From Coleofasciculus sp. FACHB-1120 (GTDB lineage Bacteria > Cyanobacteriota > Cyanobacteriia > Cyanobacteriales > FACHB-T130): a stretch of DNA of 64,000 nt. Below, piece by piece: positions 29,266 through 38,914 of this stretch. The position numbers were made by a program, and so were the translations under genes. Numbering within the stretch: the stretch's first letter is position 1; each line of letters begins with the position of its first letter. The stretch is from the NCBI RefSeq assembly GCF_014698845.1, contig NZ_JACJTV010000010.1:62001-126000 (forward strand), read 5' to 3'. The notes under the pieces are model-generated. The model saw only the letters and a list, made by a program, of their open reading frames with translations, was not told the origin of the DNA and searched no databases.

Positions 29266-30129
29266 CTACGCCTTAACGCCCATCTGTCGCAGGATAGTAG
29301 TACACAGGTCGCTATTGACATCCAGAAAACCATCAATGGCAGTAAAATGGTTTTTACCAGGTTGGGGTAGATATTCGCCCTCCAAACCTTTCGCTTTCCA
29401 GGCTGCTAGAAACTCATCGGACTGGCGTTTAAATTCTTTGGATTCATCTCCGCCGTAGGTGACAATCAACGATCCGGCTTTGTCAGGAATATGCAGGATG
29501 GGGCTGTTGCGGAGAACTTCTCCCCAATTCAACTGTAAAGCGGGTTGCAGCCAGGTGTAAGGGAAGGGCATCAGGTCAAATAAACCACTAATCGCGCAGC
29601 CTCCTTTAATGATATCGGCAGGTAAACCGTAAGTTTCTTCCCAATCAGTTGCCATCAGCATCGCTGTTAATTGACCGCCTGCCGAGTGACCGGAGACATA
29701 AATTCGATGGCGATCGCCTCCAAAACTAGAAGCATTTTTATAAATCCAAGCAACCGCTGCTCGACTCTGGCGTACTATCTCATCCATTGTCACGGTAGGA
29801 CACAAGGCATAGTTGGTGACGACTACTGTAACTCCCGCTTCCACAGGTGCTTTAGCGACTAAACTAAAATCCTGGCTGCTGAGCAGCCGCCAGTAACCAC
29901 CGTGAATAAACACCAAGATGGGGGCATCCGGTTGAGCTGCTGGAAAGATATCCAGATGTTCGGCTAGAGTAGGGCCAAAGGGAAGCTGGAGTTTGCAAGG
30001 CAACGCAGAGCGAACGCTAGCGCTTGTTTTCACGTAGAAATCTGCGTACACCGTGAAGTCTGGCACCGACTTTTCTACGTCATATTCAGCATCCAGCTCG
30101 GCTTGGGTTGAGAAATTACGATAGAGCAT
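29266..30129 (-). CDS. Alpha/beta hydrolase of the kynurenine formamidase-like type
   Basis: 287 aa, cytosolic. Oxyanion motif HGGYW (in LVFIHGGYWRLLSSQDFS) is the HGGxW signature of formamidase-like esterases. The nucleophile elbow is GHSAGG, and the acid and base are probably in YGGDESKEF and KNHFTAIDGF. Family members cleave N-formylkynurenine or small esters. No tryptophan-degradation genes are nearby, so the substrate is open. Start ATG at 30129. Confidence 0.85.
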   Translation of the reverse strand: MLYRNFSTQAELDAEYDVEKSVPDFTVYADFYVKTSASVRSALPCKLQLPFGPTLAEHLDIFPAAQPDAPILVFIHGGYWRLLSSQDFSLVAKAPVEAGVTVVVTNYALCPTVTMDEIVRQSRAAVAWIYKNASSFGGDRHRIYVSGHSAGGQLTAMLMATDWEETYGLPADIIKGGCAISGLFDLMPFPYTWLQPALQLNWGEVLRNSPILHIPDKAGSLIVTYGGDESKEFKRQSDEFLAAWKAKGLEGEYLPQPGKNHFTAIDGFLDVNSDLCTTILRQMGVKA

Positions 30130-30636
30130 AGAGCGTTTCTCGGTTGGGTGGAATAGATTGCGGTTCTAACGTTCCGTCGGGGCGTGGCATTGCCATTGTA
30201 GGGGCATGGCAATTCCCATTGCTGTCAACTTAAGAAAGAACAGCGTTTGTCAATCCGCTCATCTATCAGCAACCGATTCGTTCCCAACTCCTAAAGCAAG
30301 AACAATGGCAGCACACTCACCTAAGTCAAGCCCTGTATCTATCTGAAGGGTATGCACTTTATTTATATCCGTGACTGACTGCACCTCAATCCAGCTTGCT
30401 GACTGCACTGCTGAAACGGCTGGGTGAGTTCCCGTTCGTGCTTTGCTTTACATCAACACGCTACTTGATAAATAATTTGCTAAAGCAGCACAAATGCTCT
30501 GCAATATATATAGTTCAGAATGAACTACTCTCCTGCAATAGTCAAGACATTATTATGAGTTAAAATATAATGAAAAATATTTAAATCTCAACAATAGGAA
30601 GCATCTCAATTTTCATAGCTATATAGGGGTAAATAA
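30130..30636. other. Spacer with decayed sequence and a dispersed repeat
   Basis: 507 bases with no intact gene. A stretch at ~30205-30240 (TAGGGGCATGGCAATTCCC onward) has a diverged copy at ~53970-54000 (TAGGGACATGGCAATCCCC), both continuing into ATT..TGT.AACTTAA. Downstream, a short open stretch at ~30260-30370 reads LIYQQPIRSQLLKQEQWQHT before a stop, perhaps a gene fragment of unknown origin. AT-rich text precedes the next gene. Confidence 0.55.
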
Positions 30637-31653
30637 ATGATAATTTCCGATAAAAGAGAATTTTTGAAACTTTATGAGAATGGAAAAAGAGATTTTACTA
30701 AAGATGTATATGTAGAACTCGAAGGAGCAGACCTACAAGAAGCAAATCTCCAAGGCGCAGACCTACAAGAAGCAAATTTTCAAGGAGCTGACCTACGACA
30801 GGCAAATCTTCAAGAAGCTGACCTACGAGGAGCGAAACTCCAAGGAGCAAATTTACAAGGAGCAAAACTCCAAAAATCTAAGCTCAAAGGTGTCTATCTT
30901 CAAGGCGCAAATCTTAAAAGTGCAAAGCTACAAGAAGTAAATTTGCACGAAGCTAATCTTAGAGGTACATATCTCCAAGGTGCAAATCTAAAGCGGTGCA
31001 TAGATATTGAAATAGCAAATTTCGGCGGCGCTAAGTATAATAATAAAACTAAATTTACTGACTATTTTGACCCAGAAAAACATGGTCTTATTAAAGAAAA
31101 TAGAAGTGGGTCTTTTGAAAGCAGATCGCCAAATAAATTGATTAATAACGAAGAATATATACAAACCTCTCTGAGGTTAGACTTAGAAGGTTCTAGCCCA
31201 AAAATTAAGATTTTACAACTTAGAGAAGCCGTAACACAAATTAAACTATCTATTGGGCAGCGACGAGGGCAAGCTAAATTTCGTGAAAAATTGCTCACAG
31301 CTTATGATAACTGCTGTGCCATGACAGGTTGCACCGTAACAGCAGCTTTAGAAGCGGCTCATATCGTCCCCTACCAGATAGAAGAAAACTACGATGTTAA
31401 AAACGGTCTAATTTTACGAGCAGACATACATACGCTCTTTGACCTTGACCTAATTCGCATTTACCCAGAGGAGAATCCAGAAAAAAGAAAAATAGAGCTT
31501 CATACTTGCTTGCTTAACACAAGCGATTATAAGAATTTAAACGGAAACATCCTACGAACGCCTATGAAAAAAGATTATTTACCAGAAAAACATTATCTTG
31601 AATGGCGACACAAAAATTATAAATCACTATTGGGGCATTTGTTAATAAGATAA
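30637..31653 (+). CDS. Pentapeptide-repeat protein fused to HNH endonuclease domain
   Basis: 338 aa. Residues ~30-135 are about 20 pentapeptide repeats (ADLQEANLQG type), predicted to fold as a right-handed beta-helix that can mimic DNA. After a linker, residues ~210-275 form an HNH nuclease: CCAMTGC, EAAHIVPY and NGLILRADIHTLFDLDLIRI carry the expected His, Asn and His. The C-terminal HNH type is the one seen in restriction or defence proteins. AT-rich with fewer HIP1 sites than its neighbours, which suggests transfer. It stands alone; no methylase gene is next to it. Confidence 0.85.
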   Translation: MIISDKREFLKLYENGKRDFTKDVYVELEGADLQEANLQGADLQEANFQGADLRQANLQEADLRGAKLQGANLQGAKLQKSKLKGVYLQGANLKSAKLQEVNLHEANLRGTYLQGANLKRCIDIEIANFGGAKYNNKTKFTDYFDPEKHGLIKENRSGSFESRSPNKLINNEEYIQTSLRLDLEGSSPKIKILQLREAVTQIKLSIGQRRGQAKFREKLLTAYDNCCAMTGCTVTAALEAAHIVPYQIEENYDVKNGLILRADIHTLFDLDLIRIYPEENPEKRKIELHTCLLNTSDYKNLNGNILRTPMKKDYLPEKHYLEWRHKNYKSLLGHLLIR

Positions 31654-31735
31654 ATTTTAGAATAAGGCTCTTATAAAGATGCTGTGTCTCCAGAATATCC
31701 ATCAGCAACTCTAAGCCCGATCGCATCCTCCCTGG

Positions 31736-32398
31736 CTAAACCTCTTTTTCCCGCAGCTTCTCTCTTACCCACTTACGCCAAGTATGAATAAAAGTAGTGT
31801 CATCCAGGGTTTCTGCTTGCTGTAAAAATTGATTGATAATTTCTACAGATACAAATGGAAACGTTGGGCTATTCTCGCAGAGATTGTATGTTCCTGCCTG
31901 TAACTGGTAAATTTATACCCGCTGCCCAACATAACGCCAAACCTCAGAAACTCCTAATTGACTGTAAATTTGCAATCTTCTACTAGAGGGACTGGTAATA
32001 TCAACCTCAATCACTAAATCAGGTGTAGGATCTTTGGTAAGGTCTATCGTTCTACCTTGAATGCGCTCAACATTTTGGATGTAATAGCAAGAATCTGGTT
32101 CTGCACCACGCTGTAAGTCTTCTCGATTTAGAGTTGTTGAACGAAATCCTTTTATCGGTAAATCCAACTCTTCAGTTAATGCTTCAATCATCCGTTCCAA
32201 AAGCTTCGTATTGGTTTCGTGGCGGTCGGACGGCATTGTGATTTCTAATACACCTCGATCGTAGGCAAGACGAGAAGAACGATTATCACCCATTTCAGTT
32301 AACAATGCTTGATAAGTTTGCCAACTAACCCCTTGCAGGATAACTCGATGGGTGCGTTCTCTAGGTATATCTTGAACTGGCAGGGAAGGGCTTGCCAT
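31736..32398 (-). pseudogene. Uma2 family endonuclease interrupted by an in-frame stop
   Basis: Uma2/DUF820 family, PD-(D/E)XK-like fold. The first 161 codons from ATG 32398 carry RVILQGVSWQTYQALLTEMG, DRHETNTKLLERMIEALTEE and PTPDLVIEVDITSPSSR. A TAA at 31915-31913 interrupts the conserved EVWRYVGQRV. The same frame then continues for 58 codons without a gap (IYQLQAGTYNLCENSPTFPF to WRKWVREKLREKEV) and ends at 31736. One base change (T to A, G or C) would restore a normal 220-aa protein. The core catalytic residues precede the stop, so a shortened protein might still be made. Confidence 0.88.
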
Positions 32399-32522
32399 TG
32401 TTTTAATTTTTTATAATAGAGACTATCTTATCTTGGAAGTGCTGAGTAGAAGTAATTTAACGATTCCGAAGAAAGTAGGGCGGACAAGATGCCCGCCCCA
32501 CAAGTATAAACTGTCAGCTTTA

Positions 32523-33179
32523 TTAACTACCGCCCATTTGTGCAGCGACTTCTTCGGCAAAGTTACTTTCAGGCTTTTCAATTCCTTCGCCTAACTCAAA
32601 GCGGATAAAGCGACGCACTTGGATATTTTCGCCGAGTTGGGCGACGCTTTGCTTAACCAGTTCTTCCACCACGATATTTTGGTCACGAATGTAAGGCTGA
32701 TCCATCAAAGACATTTCTTTCAGGCGCTTTTCAATTCGTCCCCGAACAATTTTTTCTTTGATATTTGCTGGTTTGTTAGCTAAGTCATCCCGCCCCATTT
32801 CGATTTCTGTTTCTTTCTTGACAATTTCAGCCGGAATATCTGCTATTTTTACGTATTCCACATTCGGACAAGCCGTAATTTGCATAGCGATGTTCCGCAC
32901 TAAGGTTTGGAATACTTCGCTGCGACTTACAAAGTCAGTTTCGCAGTTTACTTCTACTAGCACCCCAACTTTAGCGCCAGTATGAATGTAGCTGTCAATA
33001 ATTCCTTCTGCCGAAATACGATGGCTTCCGCCGCATGTTCTACTCATACTTTTTTGGCGCAACCATGCGATCGCTTTGGTCATATCGCCATTGGTTTCAT
33101 CCAGTGCCTTTTTACAATTCATCATGCCTGCACCTGTTTGTTGGCGCAGTTCTTTGACAACTTGTGCAGTTATTTCCAC
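32523..33179 (-). CDS. tsf: Elongation factor Ts, unlinked copy
   Basis: Guanine-nucleotide exchange factor for EF-Tu, 218 aa, short cyanobacterial form. UBA-like N-terminus ([20 protein letters not shown]), the EF-Tu-contacting [12 protein letters not shown], and a conserved C-terminus [20 protein letters not shown]. Start GTG 33179 with AGGAGGA nearby. Two oddities: there is no rpsB upstream, the usual partner; and residues 43-54 ([12 protein letters not shown]) replace the family's KGxxxAxKKxxR, losing the paired lysines. This suggests a second, diverged copy. It lies 137 bases downstream of rsr on the same strand and may belong to the Ro60 operon. It could still be the only tsf in the genome. 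Confidence 0.9.
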   Translation of the reverse strand: MEITAQVVKELRQQTGAGMMNCKKALDETNGDMTKAIAWLRQKSMSRTCGGSHRISAEGIIDSYIHTGAKVGVLVEVNCETDFVSRSEVFQTLVRNIAMQITACPNVEYVKIADIPAEIVKKETEIEMGRDDLANKPANIKEKIVRGRIEKRLKEMSLMDQPYIRDQNIVVEELVKQSVAQLGENIQVRRFIRFELGEGIEKPESNFAEEVAAQMGGS

Positions 33180-33225
33180 CAGATTTGTTCCTCCTTGACT
33201 AATAATTTTGTTGACCTCTCCCCAA

Positions 33226-33248
33226 CCCCTCTCCTCGCAGAAGAGGGG
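33226..33248. repeat. Hairpin in the rsr-tsf spacer
   Basis: Arms CCCCTCT and AGAGGGG with a 9-base loop, followed by a second small hairpin (CCCTTT/AAAGGG) and GGGAGGGGGTTAGGGGTTAGG. This is a common type of cyanobacterial interspersed repeat. It could partly terminate transcription after rsr or act as a processing site before tsf. Confidence 0.55.
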
Positions 33249-33315
33249 CTTTTCCCCTTTCTTACAAAGGGAGGGGGTTAGGGGTTAGGTTTTCTCGCGC
33301 TACAATTGAGCCGAG

Positions 33316-34885
<1,570 letters not shown>

Positions 34886-34928
34886 CAACTGCCATTATAA
34901 TTCGCCAAGCAAGAGACTGTCATCCCTG

Positions 34929-35746
<818 letters not shown>

Positions 35747-35784
35747 TGTTATACTCCTCCTCATAATTGGAAATGAAATATTGA

Positions 35785-35911
35785 CACTACGCGCAAGTTG
35801 AGAAAGCTGTTCGGATATACACGGGAGTTGAACCCGTCACTGCTTGATTATGAGTCAAGTGCTCTACCAGATGAGCTAGTATGTAAGCTTTATCGATTAG
35901 GGCGCGTAGTG
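35785..35911 (-). ncRNA. Y RNA-like gene Y2 with tRNA-like domain (CAT loop)
   Basis: Perfect 10-base outer stem CACTACGCGC/GCGCGTAGTG, internal loop with AACTTG on the 3' strand, inner stem AAAGCT/AGCTTT and conserved CATAC. The insert reads as a tRNA: D arm GCTCATCTGGTAGAGC, anticodon-like arm CTTGACTCATAATCAAG with loop CTCATAA, and T arm ACGGGTTCAACTCCCGT. The acceptor is short and runs into the Y stem, so it cannot be a normal charged tRNA. This matches the YrlA class of Y RNAs. 127 nt. Confidence 0.88.
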
Positions 35912-35938
35912 GAAATTTTGAAAATTAGAAATAATGAG

Positions 35939-36082
35939 TGTCCCGCACAAGTTTAAAAAGCGATTCACTGGAGAGTTACCGTTACTCTACACTGCCAAAT
36001 AATGGCAGCGGTAGGAATTGAACCTACATCTCCCGCTTATCAGGCGGATGTGTGTATGCTTCTCAGGTTAGGGTGCGGAACA
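35939..36082 (-). ncRNA. Y RNA-like gene Y3 with anticodon and T arms (GAT loop)
   Basis: Outer stem TGTTCCGCAC/GTGCGGGACA with one mismatch, AACTTG bulge strand and short AAGC/GCTT inner stem. The insert holds CCGCCTGATAAGCGG (loop CTGATAA as in tRNA-Ile GAT), T arm GTAGGTTCAATTCCTAC, then two extra hairpins (CTGCC/GGCAG and GAGT/ACTC types). No proper D arm is seen. 144 nt. Confidence 0.82.
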
Positions 36083-36149
36083 CAAAATTTAAAGCTGAGT
36101 ATCCATAAAAGACACTATTTAGTTTGCAATCTGTTTTGGAAAAAATTGT

Positions 36150-36268
36150 CACTTCGTACAAGTTAAGAAAGCTATAGTTAACGGGAGTTGAACCCGACCT
36201 ATCGATTAAGATTCGATTGCTCTACCACAGAGCTAGTATGTAAGCTTTTTAAGTTTGGGTACGAAGTG
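36150..36268 (-). ncRNA. Y RNA-like gene Y4 with tRNA-like domain (CTT loop)
   Basis: Perfect 10-base outer stem CACTTCGTAC/GTACGAAGTG, bulge strand AACTTG, inner stem AAAGCT/AGCTTT, and CATAC. tRNA-like insert: D arm GCTCTGTGGTAGAGC, anticodon-like arm ATCGAATCTTAATCGAT, T arm CGGGTTCAACTCCCG. Closest to Y2 in design. 119 nt. Confidence 0.87.
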
Positions 36269-36307
36269 GAAGCTTTTTTTTATTTCCAGTTGGGTTAAAG
36301 GATAGTA

Positions 36308-36431
36308 GCTACGCGCAAGTCAAAGAAGCTTTTTTTACCTCTCCAAGCAGCGGAGAGGGTAGGAATCGAACCTACAATTCAGTTTCCTGAATGTTACCAG
36401 TTTGTATGCTTCAAGAGTCGGGGCGCGTGCC
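36308..36431 (-). ncRNA. Y RNA-like gene Y5 with T arm
   Basis: Outer stem ACGCGC/GCGCGT with a wobble extension, bulge strand GACTTG, conserved CATAC. The insert has a hairpin ATTCAGGAAACTGAAT in the anticodon-arm position, T arm GTAGGTTCGATTCCTAC, and an extra hairpin CTCTCC/GGAGAG. The D arm is reduced to CTGGTAACA. 124 nt. Confidence 0.82.
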
Positions 36432-36459
36432 ATCAATCCCCATGATTTTAAATGTTAAG

Positions 36460-36628
36460 TCCCGTACAAGTTAGCAAAGCGGTTATCACTTTGGCTCTCT
36501 ACCCATTGAGCTACAGATACATTAAAAGCATCTGGTGGGAATCGTAGGTGAAGCCTTCTCGAAGAATACCCACTACCTCCCCAATCGTAACGGGAATGTG
36601 TGTATGCTTTACAAGTTAGGACGCGGGA
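36460..36628 (-). ncRNA. Y RNA-like gene Y6 with permuted tRNA-like insert
   Basis: Outer stem TCCCGC/GTGGGA-type (wobble), bulge strand AACTTG, inner stem AAAGC/GCTTT, conserved CATAC. Reading the insert 5' to 3': an anticodon-like hairpin CCCGTTACGATTGGG; a GTGGG...CCCAC stem with a long loop containing TACGATT; AGATGC, a TTTTAAT linker and GTATCT, which pair like an acceptor stem; then TAGCTCAATGGGTAGAG, a textbook D arm. The order anticodon, T, acceptor 3', acceptor 5', D is a circular permutation of a tRNA. 169 nt. The permuted reading is my inference. Confidence 0.75.
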
Positions 36629-36644
36629 AAAGTTTTGACAGTTA

Positions 36645-36832
36645 CGCCCGTGCAAGTCGAAAAAGCTTTATTACAACTTACGACCGTTCTTACTAAACAT
36701 TGCTTAGCAGTGGACGCGCAAACCGCATCTGACGAGAGACTTGGAATGCTTCGCTAGTTCGGTCGCCCGAATTTCACTACCTTAGGATCGTTATCAATGG
36801 TGTGTATGCTTTCTCTGTCAGGGCGCGGGACA
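36645..36832 (-). ncRNA. Y RNA-like gene Y7 carrying a 23S rRNA helix 69-70-like segment
   Basis: Outer stem CCCGCGC/GCACGGG with a wobble, bulge strand GACTTG, inner AAAGC/GCTTT stem, CATAC present. The insert contains AACGATCCTAAGGTAGTGAA (minus strand of 36798-36769, continuing into ATTC). It differs at two positions from the near-universal 23S rRNA text AACGGTCCTAAGGTAGCGAA. It is followed by a TTCGG-GCGA-CCGAA tetraloop hairpin. Further on, AACGGTCGTAAG may be a second, weaker echo. No tRNA arms are evident. First RNA of the array, 188 nt. Confidence 0.78.
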
Positions 36833-36858
36833 GTAATAATTTTGAGTTTTGGCGTTTG

Positions 36859-36887
36859 AGTTTTGAATGAATTTAAAATTCAAAACT
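36859..36887 (-). other. Hairpin between the 66-aa gene and Y7
   Basis: Perfect 10-base arms AGTTTTGAAT and ATTCAAAACT (36859-36868, 36878-36887) immediately after the stop of the 66-aa gene. No U-tract follows, so it is more likely a processing or attenuation element than a full terminator. Confidence 0.5.
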
Positions 36888-36889
36888 AT

Positions 36890-37159
<270 letters not shown>

Positions 37160-37162
37160 TTA

Positions 37163-37192
37163 ATACTACATTTGTGCTACAAAAAATGTCAA
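37163..37192 (-). promoter_or_regulatory. Sigma-70 promoter of the Ro60 / Y RNA locus with overlapping inverted repeat
   Basis: Minus strand: TTGACA (37192-37187), 18-base spacer, TAGTAT (37168-37163). Between the boxes lies TTTGTAGCACAAA, a perfect TTTGT/ACAAA inverted repeat and a likely operator. The leader to ATG 37090 contains an AAGAGAA/TTCTCTT hairpin. Confidence 0.65.
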
Positions 37193-37236
37193 GGGGTTGA
37201 AAAACTTTTTTTGTGGCTTTTTAGCGCCAGGATTTT

Positions 37237-38223
37237 TTACACATCCTTGACGTAGAAAATGCGGGTGAACGCTTTGCAAAAGCCAACCGACTCATACAAC
37301 CGCAACGCATCATTCGCATTTTGGGAATCGACACCAAGCTTCGCTGTATCCACACCCGCGGCTTTCAACTGATGCAGTCCCGCAAGCAACATCGCTCGTC
37401 CCAACCCCATCCGGCGAAAGCCGCGCCGAGTACCAAGGATGCCAATCCAACCTTCATTGCGTCCGCTCCGGATGTTATCCTGCGTAGCGATATGGCAGTG
37501 ACAGTAGCCAGCAAATGTCCCGTCTGGAGAAACTACAATTAAATCGAGTTCCGGTCGATAATCAGGGTCACTTAACCAATGCTTGTGTTCCTCGACTGTT
37601 AAATCGAAGTGATTCCAGTGGTCAAAAAAAGACTGATTGTGCAGTTCCACCCAAGCTTCCGCATCTTGTTCGCCTTGAGAGTGGCGCAGTACGAATCCTT
37701 CTGGAAACTGCGGTTCAGGAATCGGAAGATAAAGCGATCGCTCTGCGTCGGCTACAAGCCTGCGCTCCATTGTAAGAAAGTACCTGTCAGCTGTGAAACC
37801 GCAACTATCTAACAAAGCAATGCGTTCAGCTTGGTCATTGCGGGTGCTAGAGCGTAGCTTAACACTCCTCCCTCGCTCCCGACTAACTTCCCGCATCCGT
37901 TCCTCACCCCAGGCAATGATCTGCATTTCCAGATTTCTGCCACGCGCGTTCGGATGGACGCGAAACCTTAGGAAACCCTCAACGACTGCTGCACCGTGTG
38001 GCGGAATCCACATCTGACCGCTGCCCATTAGCTGACCGTTGGCATCCTCCCACAATCGCAGATTGCGCTCTTTGTCAAACGATGGCGACTCAAAAGCCTG
38101 CCGTAGTTCGGCGACAGACGTGCCTTGGTCTAGGCGATCGACTGCTTCGCAGGCGTTAAAAAAGTGAGCGATCGCTTCTAAATCTGCTTCCCCTGCATAA
38201 GGACGCATTGTTAAAGTAATCAT
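37237..38223 (-). CDS. Tandem GNAT-domain acetyltransferase
   Basis: 328 aa with two GNAT folds. The C-terminal one (~165-328) is clear: YCHCHIATQDNIRSGRNEGW, then IGILGTRRGFRRMGLGRAML (the acetyl-CoA pyrophosphate loop RxxGxG/A), and LYESVGFCKAFTRIFYV. The N-terminal half has FRVHPNARGRNLEMQIIAW and a degenerate acetyl-CoA loop. Probably modifies a small molecule or a protein N-terminus; the substrate is not predictable. Followed by a shorter RimJ-type GNAT gene on the same strand. Confidence 0.85.
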   Translation of the reverse strand: MITLTMRPYAGEADLEAIAHFFNACEAVDRLDQGTSVAELRQAFESPSFDKERNLRLWEDANGQLMGSGQMWIPPHGAAVVEGFLRFRVHPNARGRNLEMQIIAWGEERMREVSRERGRSVKLRSSTRNDQAERIALLDSCGFTADRYFLTMERRLVADAERSLYLPIPEPQFPEGFVLRHSQGEQDAEAWVELHNQSFFDHWNHFDLTVEEHKHWLSDPDYRPELDLIVVSPDGTFAGYCHCHIATQDNIRSGRNEGWIGILGTRRGFRRMGLGRAMLLAGLHQLKAAGVDTAKLGVDSQNANDALRLYESVGFCKAFTRIFYVKDV

Positions 38224-38397
38224 AAAATTAGCTTAGATGCCTACATTGCCGTAATTCCGGCAATTAAAGTTGCAATTCACTACAGGCATACTACAAGCAA
38301 TTGCGGAAATAACACCTCACCTGATTGGGTGACAAGCTGACATTGCAGCCGATACTTTGCAGCCAATACTTTGCGATCGCGATAATTTTTGCACTGC

Positions 38398-38904
38398 TTA
38401 AGGCGATCGCAACTTTTCAAAGTAAAGGAGAGGATGCTCGTTGACGACTTCCCGTCCCGTTTGCCTCATCCCTAGCTTCTCAAGCACCCGCACAGAGGCA
38501 ATATTCGGTTCGTCCACATCCGCCCTCACCTTGGGAAGGGCAAGCTTGTCCAGAGCATAGCTCAACACTGCGCTGGCGGCTTCTGTTGCGTAACCATATC
38601 CCCAGCGATCGGGATGAACTCCGTAGATTAAACTGGGAGTCCATTCCTCTGAAGGCAAGAAGCCAGCAAAACCGACAAGATAGTCAAGGTCGCGCATAAA
38701 GACTAGCCAGAGTCCGTACCCATGCTGTTCAAAGTTGGCGAGGCTGTCCTCGACGAATGCTTGCGCCTCGTCAGACGAAATTATCCGGTTGTCGAATAGG
38801 AAATATCGAATGCGATCGCTCGTCCAGAGCTTGTGAATGAGTTGGATATCCTCTATCTGGCAAAGTCGAAGCTGTAATCTAGTTGTTTGGAGTACGCAAC
38901 TCAT
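38398..38904 (-). CDS. RimJ/RimL-type GNAT N-acetyltransferase
   Basis: 168 aa from ATG 38904. Family features: LQTTRLQLRLCQIEDIQLIH, YGLWLVFMRDLDYLVGFAGF, HPDRWGYGYATEAASAVLSY (acetyl-CoA loop) and ANxxSxRVLEKLGM-like text (NIASVRVLEKLGM). These enzymes acetylate ribosomal-protein N-termini or small amines. An upstream ATG at 38937 would overlap the methyltransferase gene; the 38904 start fits the family and leaves 10 bases between them. Confidence 0.85.
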   Translation of the reverse strand: MSCVLQTTRLQLRLCQIEDIQLIHKLWTSDRIRYFLFDNRIISSDEAQAFVEDSLANFEQHGYGLWLVFMRDLDYLVGFAGFLPSEEWTPSLIYGVHPDRWGYGYATEAASAVLSYALDKLALPKVRADVDEPNIASVRVLEKLGMRQTGREVVNEHPLLYFEKLRSP

Positions 38905-38914
38905 CGTTATTAAA

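Noticed and set aside
35815-36240. Ordinary tRNA genes (Met CAT, Lys CTT, Ile GAT) in the 35.8-36.3 kb region
   Set aside because: The D, anticodon and T arms look real, but the acceptor stems are missing or merged into the Y RNA stem and no CCA follows. I call them tRNA-like domains of Y RNAs.
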